Assembly: GCA_009761415.1 (NCBI GenBank)
Contig: QUOL01000007.1
Location: forward strand, 1,550,001 to 1,614,000
Length of the DNA: 64,000 nt
Origin: Sarcomyxa edulis
Taxonomy: Eukaryota; Basidiomycota; Agaricomycetes; Agaricales; Mycenaceae
Direction of reading: 5' to 3'
Of the stretch, positions 45,894-56,116 are shown one piece after another. A model generated the notes under the pieces. That model worked only from the letters and a program-made list of their open reading frames with translations. It ran no database searches and was not told the origin of the DNA. The position numbers and the translations under genes were made by a program. Each line of letters opens with the position of its first letter. Within the stretch, counting starts at the first letter, position 1.

Positions 45894-47213
45894 TCACTTG
45901 TCACTGCCGCCGGAAGTACAGTTATCGGCGCCGTGTCCGGGCTTTTTGCATTTGCGGCAGACGTGTTTCCACCTGCAGCGCCCCGCACTATCCGGGCAGT
46001 TTCCGTGATTAAAACGGTTGCAGAAGTCTTGCCGACCGGACGACGAACGCTTTGAGGATGGATGGTTGGATGATGAGGAATCTTCTGTGCCGCCGGCAAC
46101 ACCGAGGATGTCGATCCATTGCATCTTAAGGTCTGAGAAAGCCCCAAAATCGGTAAGGAGGAGGTTGTTGAGTTGTCCGACGCGCGCTCGGACTGCTTTG
46201 TCGTAATTGAAGACGCGCGGATGGGCAGAGGGACCGAGGGCCATGAACATACGTGTGATTGATTCGCCGTATGCTCTGAGTTCACTGGCTCGGTGAGGGA
46301 AGCAGAACACGGTACCGTCGACGGCGGCGTTCCACGCGATGATCCACTCTCCGTGGCTCCTGACAACTTTAGTCGGCTCGGATGGTCCAGCAATGCGGAA
46401 CTCGAGAGAGCCAATGCGCTCTGTGTTGTCGGCGACTGGGGTAGTGGAGTAGATGGCGCTGATGATGAGATCGAGATTAACGGATCTGCCCCGCACGATC
46501 GAATCCCATTCGGAATCGGGGAGGAAGGGGACAGATGCGGCAGTAGCGATCCAGCGTTTAATTGCCGGGATGTCGCCCGAGAAACCCCGTAATATTCGTC
46601 TCGTCTCCACGAGAGATGCGGGTAATACCGACTGAGCGAGAGTTTCGGCGGAGAACCATGGTTGGTCTTGCTCGAAGATTTTTGGTTTTTTGTTGGTGCC
46701 AAAGGCGGCGTCGATAGCCTCTGTAGTAGTGTCTTCCTCGTCGAAATCGGAGGCTCGCTTTCGGACGATACGTCCGCGGCTATCTTTGGCGCGATCGCCA
46801 AGTCCTCCATTTCCAATGGCGTCGGCAACATCTCGTTCACCTGGATCGTCAGCGTCTCCGAGTCCGTCAAGTCCGCTGGATCGCTCATACGCTCGAGCAA
46901 CGTAAGCCTCGTAGGAGTCGAGCATGGAGATGAAGGCTTCGAGTTCAGAGTCAGACGACGGGTCTCCGTCCGCTGATGCGGGGAGAATTCGGGCGAGATG
47001 TGCGATGGCTCGGATCTTTGAATAACGGCCGGCTTTGAAAAGGGTGACGACGTGGGTAAGTTCAGCCGTGGTCCGGGCATCAAAGGTGAGTCCTTCTGGG
47101 ATATGATCGCGGTGCTGGTCTTCTGGCGTTTCTCCATCGGTTGGTCCTGGGCCAGCAGCAGATTCTGTGGTCGCTGGCGCTTGCTCGTGTGTTTCAGGAG
47201 CTTCATCAGGCAT
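45894..47213 (-). CDS. Gag-like protein of the Ngaro-like element
   Basis: Putative nucleocapsid protein, 439 residues, with the ATG at 47213. N-terminus acidic and Pro/Thr/Gln-rich (EAPETHEQAPATTES), then helical regions (TAELTHVVTLFKAGRYSKIR; GDIPAIKRWIATAASVPFLP; YDKAVRARVGQLNNLL). Near the C-terminus Cys/His spacing reads FCNRFNHGNC...CRWKHVCRKCKKPGHGADNC, a CCCH-like finger followed by a CCHC zinc knuckle for nucleic-acid binding. It ends TSGGSDK, TGA at 45894-45896. Position at the 5' part of the element supports a structural role. Confidence 0.85.
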   Translation of the reverse strand: MPDEAPETHEQAPATTESAAGPGPTDGETPEDQHRDHIPEGLTFDARTTAELTHVVTLFKAGRYSKIRAIAHLARILPASADGDPSSDSELEAFISMLDSYEAYVARAYERSSGLDGLGDADDPGERDVADAIGNGGLGDRAKDSRGRIVRKRASDFDEEDTTTEAIDAAFGTNKKPKIFEQDQPWFSAETLAQSVLPASLVETRRILRGFSGDIPAIKRWIATAASVPFLPDSEWDSIVRGRSVNLDLIISAIYSTTPVADNTERIGSLEFRIAGPSEPTKVVRSHGEWIIAWNAAVDGTVFCFPHRASELRAYGESITRMFMALGPSAHPRVFNYDKAVRARVGQLNNLLLTDFGAFSDLKMQWIDILGVAGGTEDSSSSNHPSSKRSSSGRQDFCNRFNHGNCPDSAGRCRWKHVCRKCKKPGHGADNCTSGGSDK

Positions 47214-47256
47214 GAGATTTTCAACAGGGAATCGATGGAATTGGGAAATTCAATAA

Positions 47257-47628
47257 TAGCCAATAAACTAGTAGGACAGCCTGTAAGTTCAGAGAAAGAA
47301 AGACTGTCTAAGAGAGAGAGAACTTGCCTAGTAGGACAGCGATAAGTGGGAGAAAGAAAGACTGAGTCTTTTTTCGATCGCACTCTGCTGCCTACATAGG
47401 TGACGGGTACGCCGCTCTTGGTCAAACCAAAGGGCGGCAAATACGGTTCGAGCCCCGACGGGCGAACGCTGATCCGAGATCAAACCCCGAGGGGTGACGC
47501 TCGAGGTAAGTTCGAGCCCCGAAGGGCGAACGAGAGGATTCGAACCCAGCTGGGTGAATGCCGGAAAGCCGCTGAGGGAGCCTCGTGGCGAATATTGGAC
47601 TTGTGTAAATATCATTTTTTAAACTCGA
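47257..47628 (-). repeat. Split direct repeat A1 (372 bp), 5' outer end
   Basis: One-base difference from A2 found by eye. Its outer end ..AAACTCGA abuts host DNA TTTATAGATTC, whereas in A2 it abuts B1; that defines the element edge. Any promoter for element transcription should lie here. Confidence 0.93.
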
Positions 47629-48101
47629 TTTATAGATTCTAAGCGGAGGTATAATCGCACGTGGCTGTGATCGCCTGTTCGAGTCCGAGCCATCTCTCCC
47701 ATTCCACATGCACTCGATCATGCTCGTTTTCATTCTCCTAAAATGCGATTGCCTTGGAAAGAGGATCTCGAAAAATGTTTTAGCTATCAATGGACTGTCC
47801 CTGTCATTGTCAGAGCTCGCGCCCTCTCGCCCTACTGCTCGCCTAGGCGCTCTGGTACAATGCGTCCATATGGGAGATGTGCATCACTTTCGTATTGCGC
47901 CATCTTCGGCGTACTTGGCATCTTTTGGCTTATCTAGGATAATTGTCCACCCTTCCTCCATTGGCTGTCTCTTGGCTGGCGCCCGAGTATATTTGCATGA
48001 TCCGCCGTTCGCTGCTGTACGTGCCAAGGTTCGTTTACAGTGCCTTCAAGTCCTGCCAATATCGCTGTCGGACCCACTTTTCCTGAACCACTACCATCAA
48101 C
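47629..48101. promoter_or_regulatory. Permease upstream region flanked by the retrotransposon
   Basis: 473 bp between the outer edge of A1 and the permease ATG. An overlapping pair of plus-strand frames (47708-48208) has no family features. A TGTTCGAGTCC tRNA-B-box-like word at about 47679 was considered and dropped. The element brings its own A1 promoter pointing away from this gene. Confidence 0.45.
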
Positions 48102-50749
48102 ATGGACGAAGAGAAGAAGGACTTCAGTATTGTAAAGGAAACATCCCCAAGCGCCTCAATCAACAATGCCTACTACGACGAGGATCTCATCGAGCCTTCC
48201 CAGGATGACAGCTTGCATCGAGGGCTCAAGGCGCGGCAGATATCCATGATCGCAGTACGTGTATCCTTTCTGCTATAATATCGTTTATCCTAAACTGTTT
48301 TTTTAGTTGGGTGGTGCAGTCGGAACTGGGCTCATCATCGGGTCAGGGACAGCATTGGTGAGAGGTGGCCCACTAGGTACGTGAGGGATGATTTCGAGAT
48401 TGGTATGCGCTTTCACTGACTCACCCAAGGTCTTTTATTGGGATATGCTTTTGTCGGATTCGTTTGCTGGCTCGTTATGTGTGGGCTTGGCGAGATGGCT
48501 GCTTTCCTGCCTCACAAGAAAGGATTCGCGGGTTACGCGACACGATTCGTTGATCCGGCATTAGGTTTTGCACTTGGATACAATTATCTGTTGAAATATG
48601 TGAGTTGTCTACATCCACCCATTGTTGCTTGCTTACACTGGTGCGATACATAGTTGATTGTCACTCCCAATAATATCAATGCTGCGGGAGTCGTGATCCA
48701 ATACTGGAATCAATCCGTGCATATCTCTGTTTGGATGGGTGAGTCTCAATTTGCAGAGCAATCAACACCCGAGTGAACTAACGATATCATTAAGTGGTAT
48801 TCATCGCGTTCAGTAAGTTTCATGAGGACATTTCCCATCATGCGAGCTAATTCCACAAATATTCAGTCGTCGTCGTGAATCTATTGGGAATTCATGTATT
48901 TGGTGAACTCGAATTCTGGTTCTCGAGTATCAAAGGTTCGTGCTGAGCGTTGCGTGTTAGGTCATGCTTCCTGACGGTGTCGATCCTTCGTAGTCATCTC
49001 GTTGGTTGGTTTGATCTTAATGGGAATAATTATCGACCTTGGTAAATATTCGTTTGCGTCTTTTCCCAATATCTCATCTGACCTTCGCGCAGGTGGGAAT
49101 CCCGAACACGATCGTCTAGGTTTCCGATACTGGAAGGCTCCTTATGGACCGATGGGACATTACCTTTTGACACAAGTCCACCAAGAGCATCTTTCTATTT
49201 TCCTCGGGTTCTGGTCAACACTCACAAATGCGTTGTTTGCTTATATCGGCACGGAGCTGATTGGTACGCAGCAAATATGTCAAACCATGCAATCTGTTTC
49301 TGAAGTCCATCCTCTACGTTAGGTGTCACGGTTGGCGAGGCTGAAAATCCCAGACGAAATATACCCATCGCAATCAGAAGGACGTTCTATCGAATTTTGG
49401 TATTTTACGTTGGAGGGGTATTTGTAATCGGTGGGAAGAGCTTTCTGCTACCGCTGTACAGCGTTACTGACTCGGACGATCTCCATTCAGGTTTGCTTGT
49501 TCCGAGCACAAATCAGGTGTGTATGGCTCGATTATCTTGTAATTATGCTGAGCCCAATTCTTTCAGACACTTTTCCAAGCCAATAAATCGAAAACCGGAG
49601 GTCAGTCTTTTCCCGTCGCTTTTGAAGCCCTCCTCTAATGATGTGTATTAGCTGCGGCATCTCCATTCGTTGTCGGTAAGTCTGAGTCGACTTACACCGC
49701 CATAAAGATCTGATTGATGGCGTAAATTTCAGCAACTACTTTGGTGGGAATCAAAGTACTCAACCATGTCATAAATGCTGTCATCCTTCTGTTTGTCCTG
49801 AGCGCTGCAAATTCAGATCTATATACTGGTACAGTGCCTTTCATCATTCTCAATTCAATCATTCTTAACGGCTTTGGCCAGGCTCGCGAACTCTCTATGG
49901 CCTTGCCGTAGAAGGGAAAGCCCCAAGAATCTTTGCTCGAGTCAACCGCTGGGGTGTTCCATGGCCCTCGCTCATGCTTTGCACTCTCTTCACTGGGTTG
50001 GTGTTCCTTAATGTCAGTTCATCTAGCGCCACCGGTAAGTCACCCTTCCTGAACTCTGAAATTCGCGCTATTGACACTCCTCATCAGTATTTGGATGGTT
50101 CGTCAATCTGGTGTCAACTTTTGGTGCAATTACATGGATGGTCATCGCTTATTCTCACATGTGAGGATGTTTGCCATTTCTTCTGTCGTCTTTGTCTAAC
50201 GTGACGCAGTGCGTTCATGAAAGCCTTAAAGGCCCAAGGAATGTCCCGAGATAGCCTTCCGTTCAAAGCACCTTTCCAGCCGTACGGAAGTTGGTTTGCT
50301 TTGATATCGACAGGAATCATGTGAGTACAACTCTCTTTCCATTTGTCAGATCTACAACTGATTCATGCTTTCGATTAGCACTCTTTTCAAAGGTAATTGC
50401 ACACACAGATGAGACTGACAGCGACGCAAACCTGATCTTGACTTTCTAATAGGGTTTGATACCTTCATGCCATTCAAGAGCGACACCTTTGTTACGTGAG
50501 TTTTGAAAACCGTTGCCCAATCGTCGTGATGCTAACTTCACGTGTGGTAGATCGTACATTGGCATCCCCGTCTTCTTCATCTTTTGGATCGGGTATAAAG
50601 TTGTTTACAAAACCAAGGTGATACCGGCTGACCGGGTCGACCTTGTGACTGGGCTGGCTGCTATCGACGAAGAGGAGAAGCGCTTCATTGCGAAAGAGAA
50701 AGCCCAAGGTCCTCAAAGCCTCAGGAAAAGGTTATGGAATTCTTTGTGA
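48102..50749 (+). CDS. Amino-acid permease (YAT family, APC superfamily)
   Basis: Plasma-membrane proton symporter for amino acids. The ATG at 48102 opens a soluble head (DEEKKDFSIVKETS, then HRGLKARQISMIA). TM1 starts with LGGAVGTGLIIGSG, the APC helix-1 glycine motif. Further blocks follow: PLGLLLGYAFVGFVCWLVMCGLG-EM, KKGFAGYATRFVDPALGFALG, LGFWSTLTNALFAYIGTELIG, VGEAENPRRNIPIAIRRTF, LYGLAVEGKAPRIF and GWFVNLVSTFGAITWMVIAY. The last TM is IGIPVFFIFWIGYKVVYKTK, then a short Lys/Glu tail; TGA at 50747-50749. Over twelve short exons, joined in frame where checked. About 12 TMs. Specificity unknown. Confidence 0.9.
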
Positions 50750-50990
50750 CCGGAGTGGATGTTGTACGTGTAATAGACATGCAGTACATTTGTATTACCA
50801 AGACGCGAGCACCTTCGAGAGCCTCCAAGTAAATCATTGGTGTGGCGCAAGTGCTAGCAAGTAGGAGAACGTCGATCGGTAAGCCGATGACCTAGCCGGT
50901 GCTTCGTGAGTCGATTCGTCCTAAAAAGGCATAAAGTTTTCCAATCTTGATCACCATGACTTAAGGCCGCTTAGTCTCCTAAAAACCTGT

Positions 50991-52616
50991 ATGTCCTATA
51001 AAACCATTTGTTTTTCTTTCATAGCTGCTTACTTTTCTTTCTTTGCCTATCGCCTGCTCGCTACGAACGAAACCAACAGATCTCTCTCCATCAAATACGA
51101 GGACATGGCTCTTGCTTCTGTTTCACGACATGTTGCCAAGAAGGTTTTAGCTGTTGAGACCCCCGAGGTGAGTAGTATGCATATCTTACAACGGTGGGTG
51201 TATGTTCAGCTCGTATACAGGGCGCCGGAGCTCTTGTTCGAAGGTCGATAGGTTCAATGGGTCTACGGTATGTCCCCAACACGTCAATACCCATGCCTGT
51301 GTCTGACTCTCAAATAAGCAATCTGTCTCCATTTTTACTGCTAGACCACTTCACTATCTCGAAGGGTGCTGTAAGCATGCTATGGAAGCACCTTTGGAAC
51401 CAAAACTAAGCTTGCCTACTGTAGGGATTCCCTGATCATCCACATCGCGGTCAAGCAACAGTCACATACATGCTAGAAGGCTCCAGTAATCACGAAGATT
51501 CTGCTGGTCACAAGGGGACTATTGGTGAGTACCCGAGATATCGCGACAATGCTCTTATTGAACTCGTTTGAAAACAGAGACCGGCGGCGTCCAGTGGATG
51601 TGTGCTGGGAAGGGAATCATCCACGCCGAAATGCCAGTTCACCTTAATGGAGCGCCAGACCCGAAAGGGCTACAACTATGGTTGGACCTCCCGAAACAGG
51701 TAAGCTCAAGTAATTACTGGCATACGACGACTATACTTATCCTGCATTTGTAGTACAAGATGGTGGTATGTGACCGTGTCTCTCTTGAACTGCATCAGCC
51801 ATCTGAAGTCATATCAGGACCCCACATATCAAGAGCTTAGCCCCGATAAGTATGCTGCTTTTACGTTTTGAAATGTGTCGAAACTAATGTATATCGCTTT
51901 TAGGATCCCAACAGCGTACCCGGAGGGTCCGGATGGACCTGTGAAGATCAGAGTCATCAGTGGCACCAGCTACGGCGTAGAATCTCCTGTGAGGCCTCTA
52001 GGTGGCTGTTGGTATTTTCACGTTGTCTTCAAGGGCAAAACAAAGATCTTCCAGGATATCCGTGAGTATCGAGTATCAAATGCACGACGTTCTTAGAGAC
52101 TGACGCTTCTAACTTATTTACTATACAGCTGCGGGTTGGACATCCTTCCTATATAGTATGTCTCTTCAATATTCTTCACGTGTAGTCACATCCAAATCTC
52201 GTTTCTAGTTCTGAAAGGCTCCGTCATCGTCGGCGACAACCCCGTTCCTTATGAGCAATTCCATACTCTTGTTCTAAGCGCTGCAAACGGTGAGACAGGC
52301 GTCTCATTGGCAGCGGCGGAAGATGAAACAGAGTTGATTCTCGTAAGTGGCATGTCTGTCTTCAACAGCGCAGAGTCATTTATTGAGGTTTCTTCGTTAG
52401 GCTGCCGGAGAACCACTAGACCAAACTGTGTTCCAGTATGGTCCTTTCGTCATGACCAACAAGGAAGAGATTCAGAAAACGCTCCTCGATTGTACGTATA
52501 GGTCTTTCGGTGGTAACATTGACAGAGGCTGACTATCTCACCATATCGCAGATCAAATGGGCATGAACGGCTTCGAGAAAGCCCATACGTGGAAGAGCAA
52601 GATAGGGAACAAGTAA
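50991..52616 (+). CDS. Pirin family protein (cupin)
   Basis: Cupin that in other organisms acts as a quercetinase or as a nuclear cofactor. Metal ligands can be seen: GFPDHPHRGQATVTYMLEG (two His) and GKGIIHAEMPVHL (His and Glu). The N-terminal cupin ends near LQLWLDLPKQYKM; the second has GGCWYFHVVFKGKTK, AGWTSFLYILKGSVIV and a PFVMTNKEEIQKTL block. The TAA at 52614-52616 follows KSKIGNK. The first ATG (50991) gives a hydrophobic leader (ICFSFIAAYFSFFAY) not typical of pirins; an internal ATG at 51106 (ALASVSRHVAKKVL) gives the usual start. Either may be used. Eight or more introns, in frame where checked. Confidence 0.9.
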
Positions 52617-52718
52617 TTTTTACCCAGAGGTCGGATTTTGAACGATGTGTTTTGGATTAGTGCTGTATTGCATATGTATGCTCAAGGCCAAGTAATTTAA
52701 TTTTGTGTGCGGAAGTTA

Positions 52719-54242
52719 TCAAGTCGCTTTGTTCCGTCGTCTTTTTTTGACGTTCGTTTCATCATCCGAAGCGTCATCGTCTACGTCCTCTAGTTCGTTC
52801 CAGATATCGTCTGCGTCTTCACCAGCGTCTTCCGCGGATTGTGTCGACGTTGCTATAGTCGATTCGAAATCTTGATCCCACACAACAACAGTCGGGATAC
52901 TTTTCGTGAACACTTTATCGAGCACTTGTCCCTTATGGTCCTGCCGCTGTCCGGCTGTGGTAGGCGGAGGGAACGTGCTGTGGATGCGCGCAAAGCGGTC
53001 CAGTGCAGTCGACGCCAGGAGTGATGGTGATGGAGCGATTGATGTTACAGCACCAGATAGACCTATCCGGAAATCATGAGTGCTGTAGAGACCTGGGAGA
53101 TATAAAGCAAAATACCTTGGTATCCATAAACAACACGGCCAACCCGCAAATCTACAGAGAACAGATTACATCCGTGATCACTGATGAACGCCTCGCTATT
53201 GCAAGATACGACCGTCAGCTCAACTCAACTGACTAGGACAGGAACATACTGCTCAGAAAGGCCTTTCTCAACTACTTTTATTCCACCAACTTTTCCTAAG
53301 CCCTTCCAATCGCACACGGGGCGTCGGGCTGCACGAGTATCGTATCGACGTAGATCTCCTAGTTGAGTGCCAGCCAGAAGGTGGTGTTGGCTGGCTTCGG
53401 ATGATGGCGAGATATATGTTAACGAGGTGATACGTATGGGTTGTCGAAGTCCAAGAAAATCGTTTGGCACCTGGAGGTATGTTAACATGTGACGAGCAGT
53501 GCTACATTGAATTGTTAACGCACATTCCTTGCTCGCCAGACTTCGCCAGGGAATAACGCTTCACTTCGCTTTCTCTTCTTCGCTGCACTACTTGTAGTAG
53601 AATCTTCTTTCGGGCGAGGCAAAAATGCGCGTTCGGTGTCCCACACCGATAGGTCGACTTCGTCGCCTCCGTATGCAAACGTTTGCTGGTCGGATGCCAA
53701 CCGCCAGTCACACAGACGAGTAGGAAGAGAGGCAATTCTGGGTTCAACAGGTTCGACACCTTCCGTTGGCAATGTAGTCAAGCGTAATGCACCATTGGAG
53801 GTGCAAGAATAAACACTCCTACAGCTCGTAGTCAGTAATACAGTTCAGACAATTGTGGAACGGATGAAGTACTTCTCTGATATATGGAGACCAACGTATC
53901 TCTGCTCTGTCTTGAGACGTGTTTCTTTCCACTCGTGTAGCACCTCTAGGTCGTCGTTTGCCTGTAGTGAAAATGCGGAAGCGGAACCGTCTGCGTGGGC
54001 TGCAGCTACCTTTCCTTGAAAATGATTATTAGGACTTCATATACGGAGAATGCATCATTGAGAGACCGTACCAGCCTAGCTTCCCCTGATCCAGACGCAA
54101 CAGCAAGTCTTTGAACACTGTTTGGGACAGCGGCATTGCGAACTATCTTGCTTTCTGTTTTATTTTCGCCATCTGCGTCCCCCGCACCGTATCGCAAGAC
54201 CTTGATATGTCCAAGCTCGTCGCCAGTGATAAACCGAGTCAT
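52719..54242 (-). CDS. NSA1: Ribosome biogenesis WD-repeat protein Nsa1/WDR74
   Basis: Acts in pre-60S maturation in the nucleolus with Rix7 and Nsa2. The ATG at 54242 gives TRFITGDELGHIKVLRYG, typical of the Nsa1 N-terminus. WD-like blades include TRLCDWRLASDQQTFAYGG..VDLSVWDTER, then VWRARN-VPNDFLGLRQPIRITSL and HHLLAGTQLGDLRRYDTRAARRPV. Later LSGAVTSITIAPGV, KSIPTVVVWD, and an acidic then basic tail (DEDADDIWNELEDVDDDA.. KKRRRNK). The stop is at 52719-52721. The open frame upstream of 54242 lacks a good ATG. About 430 residues. Head to head with Rmd5 (158 bp between ATGs). Confidence 0.88.
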
Positions 54243-54400
54243 TTTGTGGGATTTACAGGGGATAGTATGCTGATAAGTATGGTGAAGGCAAGCGGATGAA
54301 AAGTTTGAACGTGCAAACCTCCGATCACAAATTCGCTTTGGGACGTAGCACTCCGACCTCACGACAGCGACCAGCTCTTTCAGAGACATTCGTGAACAAT
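54243..54400. promoter_or_regulatory. Bidirectional promoter, NSA1 / RMD5
   Basis: 158 bp shared by both genes. An in-frame ATG for the right-hand gene at 54296 gives an alternative 35-residue longer start. Confidence 0.4.
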
Positions 54401-55863
54401 ATGGAGGCTCCTCTCAAGGAACTCGCCAAGCTAGAGAAATTGACATCTAGATCCTCCCCGAAATCTAAATTCCCATCCATCACCGACTCGCTCGACTCGT
54501 TGCTCCAGTCACTACACGATGCTAAACATGAACTCGAGACCGGAGCACCGCCGAATGATGTCCTGGCTCAGCTCGCACAGACTGTAGATTCAAAGAAGAA
54601 GGAAGTGGACGATAGACAGAAGGAGGTGTATTCTTCCGTAGCTCGGCTTGGGAAAGCTCTAGACAAGGTACTATCTACCCTATCATTCAGCCCAAGCGTT
54701 CCAATGGTTGGTCTATAGAGATTTCCTGCATCCTTACCATCGTATCCCAATCTGTTTGCGTCCGACGCAGCAGTGTCAGCATTGGAGCGGACAATTGCGC
54801 TCCACTTTCTGCGGACTGGGCAGTTTGAAACAGCAGAGGTCTTCCTAGAGGTGAGTCCTTCCCAGATATTTGTCGTTGGATCCATCCAATATGTGCTTGG
54901 GATATAGGAATCCGGAGTGAACATTCCCTCCGAACTCCAAGATCAGTTTGTTGATCTCCATCGCATCCTCAAGGCCCTCAGAAATCAGGACATCAGCCCT
55001 GCCTTAGCGTATGGTCACACTACTTTCCAATTAGGACACTTCACTGACACCTGATGATTTTAGTTGGGCTACCAATCATCATGAGTTTCTCGTATCTCGT
55101 TCTTCCCCCCTCGAATTCCATCTTCACCGCTCCCAGTACATCCGACTCCTCTTGTTCTCTCACCCACCCAATGTTCAGCCCGCCATATCCTACGCCAACG
55201 CGACATTGAGACCTTTCTTCTCGGACCATTTTGCAGAATGTACACGCTTGATGAGCTGTATTACATACCTTCCGTTATCGAGGTTACAGAACTCGCCATA
55301 CGCCGATCTAGCTTCCCCGTCGCTGCATTTTGACCTGGAACCGTTGTTTGCGAAAGAGTATTGCGCGAGTCTTGGTATGAGTCGCCAGGTTCCGCTGAGA
55401 GTTGTTGGGGATATCGGGGGTGGTGGGGCGTTAGCAAGGATTGAGAAGGGTAGGAAGGTTATGAGAGAGCGAAAGAGTGAATGGAGTCAGACTGATGAAC
55501 TTCCAGTAAGTTGTTCCATCACCATCGTTTCCTTTTGTTTGCTCAAGAAATTTTCTAGATTGAGATCCCACTACCACCGGAAAATCGTTATCATTCAATA
55601 TTTGCATGCCCTGTCTCGAAGGAACAATCCACAGAGCAGAATCCGCCGATGATGATGGGTTGCGGTCATGTCATCACGAGGGATAGTTTGCAAAAGCTGA
55701 GCAAACCTGGAGGGTGAGTTCTCGTCTAGTGTTCAACTAATCTCATGCGTGTTGACTCTACTTATATCCGATATCCTGGTATGATCCTATCGACAGACGC
55801 GTCAAGTGCCCGTATTGCCCTCTCGAGTCGCAACTGGGAGCTGCATTACGAGTATATTTCTGA
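54401..55863 (+). CDS. GID/CTLH E3 ligase subunit Rmd5/Gid2
   Basis: RING subunit of the GID complex, which targets gluconeogenic enzymes for degradation. The ATG at 54401 starts [18 protein letters not shown], family-like. Next is a helical part ([38 protein letters not shown]). The LisH/CTLH region is at about 54770-55060 ([71 protein letters not shown]). Then the C-terminal RING-like box: [35 protein letters not shown] and, after an intron, [10 protein letters not shown]. The ring lacks part of the usual ligand set, as in other Rmd5 proteins. TGA at 55861-55863. Three or more introns. Confidence 0.9.
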
Positions 55864-56116
55864 ACGGAGGGTATTGTACGGGACATTGACTGTCAAAGTG
55901 TATGTATGTACTATAGTTCACGTATTGTAAATTGTATCGATAGTAGAGGGACGACTTCAAGACGACCTGCCACAATTCCGAAATTGGAATATTTACGGCC
56001 ACGTGTTCGAGACTGTAGGGGCGTCTCCCGCTCACATTTGCTCTTGACCCGCCCATGTTCACGCCACTCAGAATCATCTAACGACCTCTCAACGATATAA
56101 AAACACGCCCTTGAAG
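55864..56116. promoter_or_regulatory. Intergenic, RMD5 to SFI1 (tandem)
   Basis: 253 bp. A TATAAAAAC word sits only about 20 bp before the Sfi1 ATG, too close to be a normal TATA box. Nothing else was recognised. Confidence 0.35.

Larger units (their letters stand above)
42137..47628 (-). mobile_element. Complete Ngaro-like (DIRS-order) tyrosine-recombinase retrotransposon with split direct repeats
   Basis: On the minus strand the order is A1 (47628-47257), internal part with Gag-like, RT-RNase H and tyrosine recombinase ORFs, then B1 (42770-42661), A2 (42660-42289), a 42-bp spacer, and B2 (42246-42137). This A1-ORFs-B1A2B2 order is the hallmark of Ngaro/PAT elements, which integrate by a tyrosine recombinase through a circular intermediate and make no target duplication. 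There is no DDE integrase, protease or LTR with TG..CA ends. A1 and A2 differ at one base seen (42335) and B1 equals B2, so the insertion is recent. All three ORFs are intact, so it may still be active. It sits between the isomerase gene (200 bp away) and the permease gene (473 bp away). Confidence 0.93.

Noticed and set aside
43948..47345. Plus-strand ORFs across the retrotransposon (for example 44742-44978, 45377-45817, 46662-46976)
   Set aside because: They are shadows of the minus-strand Gag, RT and recombinase frames and carry no recognisable domain.
42289..47628. LTR retrotransposon (Ty3/gypsy-like) with 372-bp LTRs
   Set aside because: The repeats are direct but there is no TG..CA end, no protease or DDE integrase, no target duplication, and B repeats flank A2; a tyrosine recombinase ORF is present instead.
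47640..47700. tRNA 3' half (TGTTCGAGTCCGAGCC) possibly cut by the insertion
   Set aside because: The five bases on each side of the putative T loop do not pair, and no matching 5' half is found at the other flank of the element.
54296..54400. Upstream start of Rmd5 at 54296
   Set aside because: The 35 extra residues have no family look, while the peptide from 54401 does. Kept as an alternative only.
56090..56110. TATA box before Sfi1
   Set aside because: TATAAAA lies about 20 bp from the ATG, which would leave almost no 5' UTR; more likely chance.
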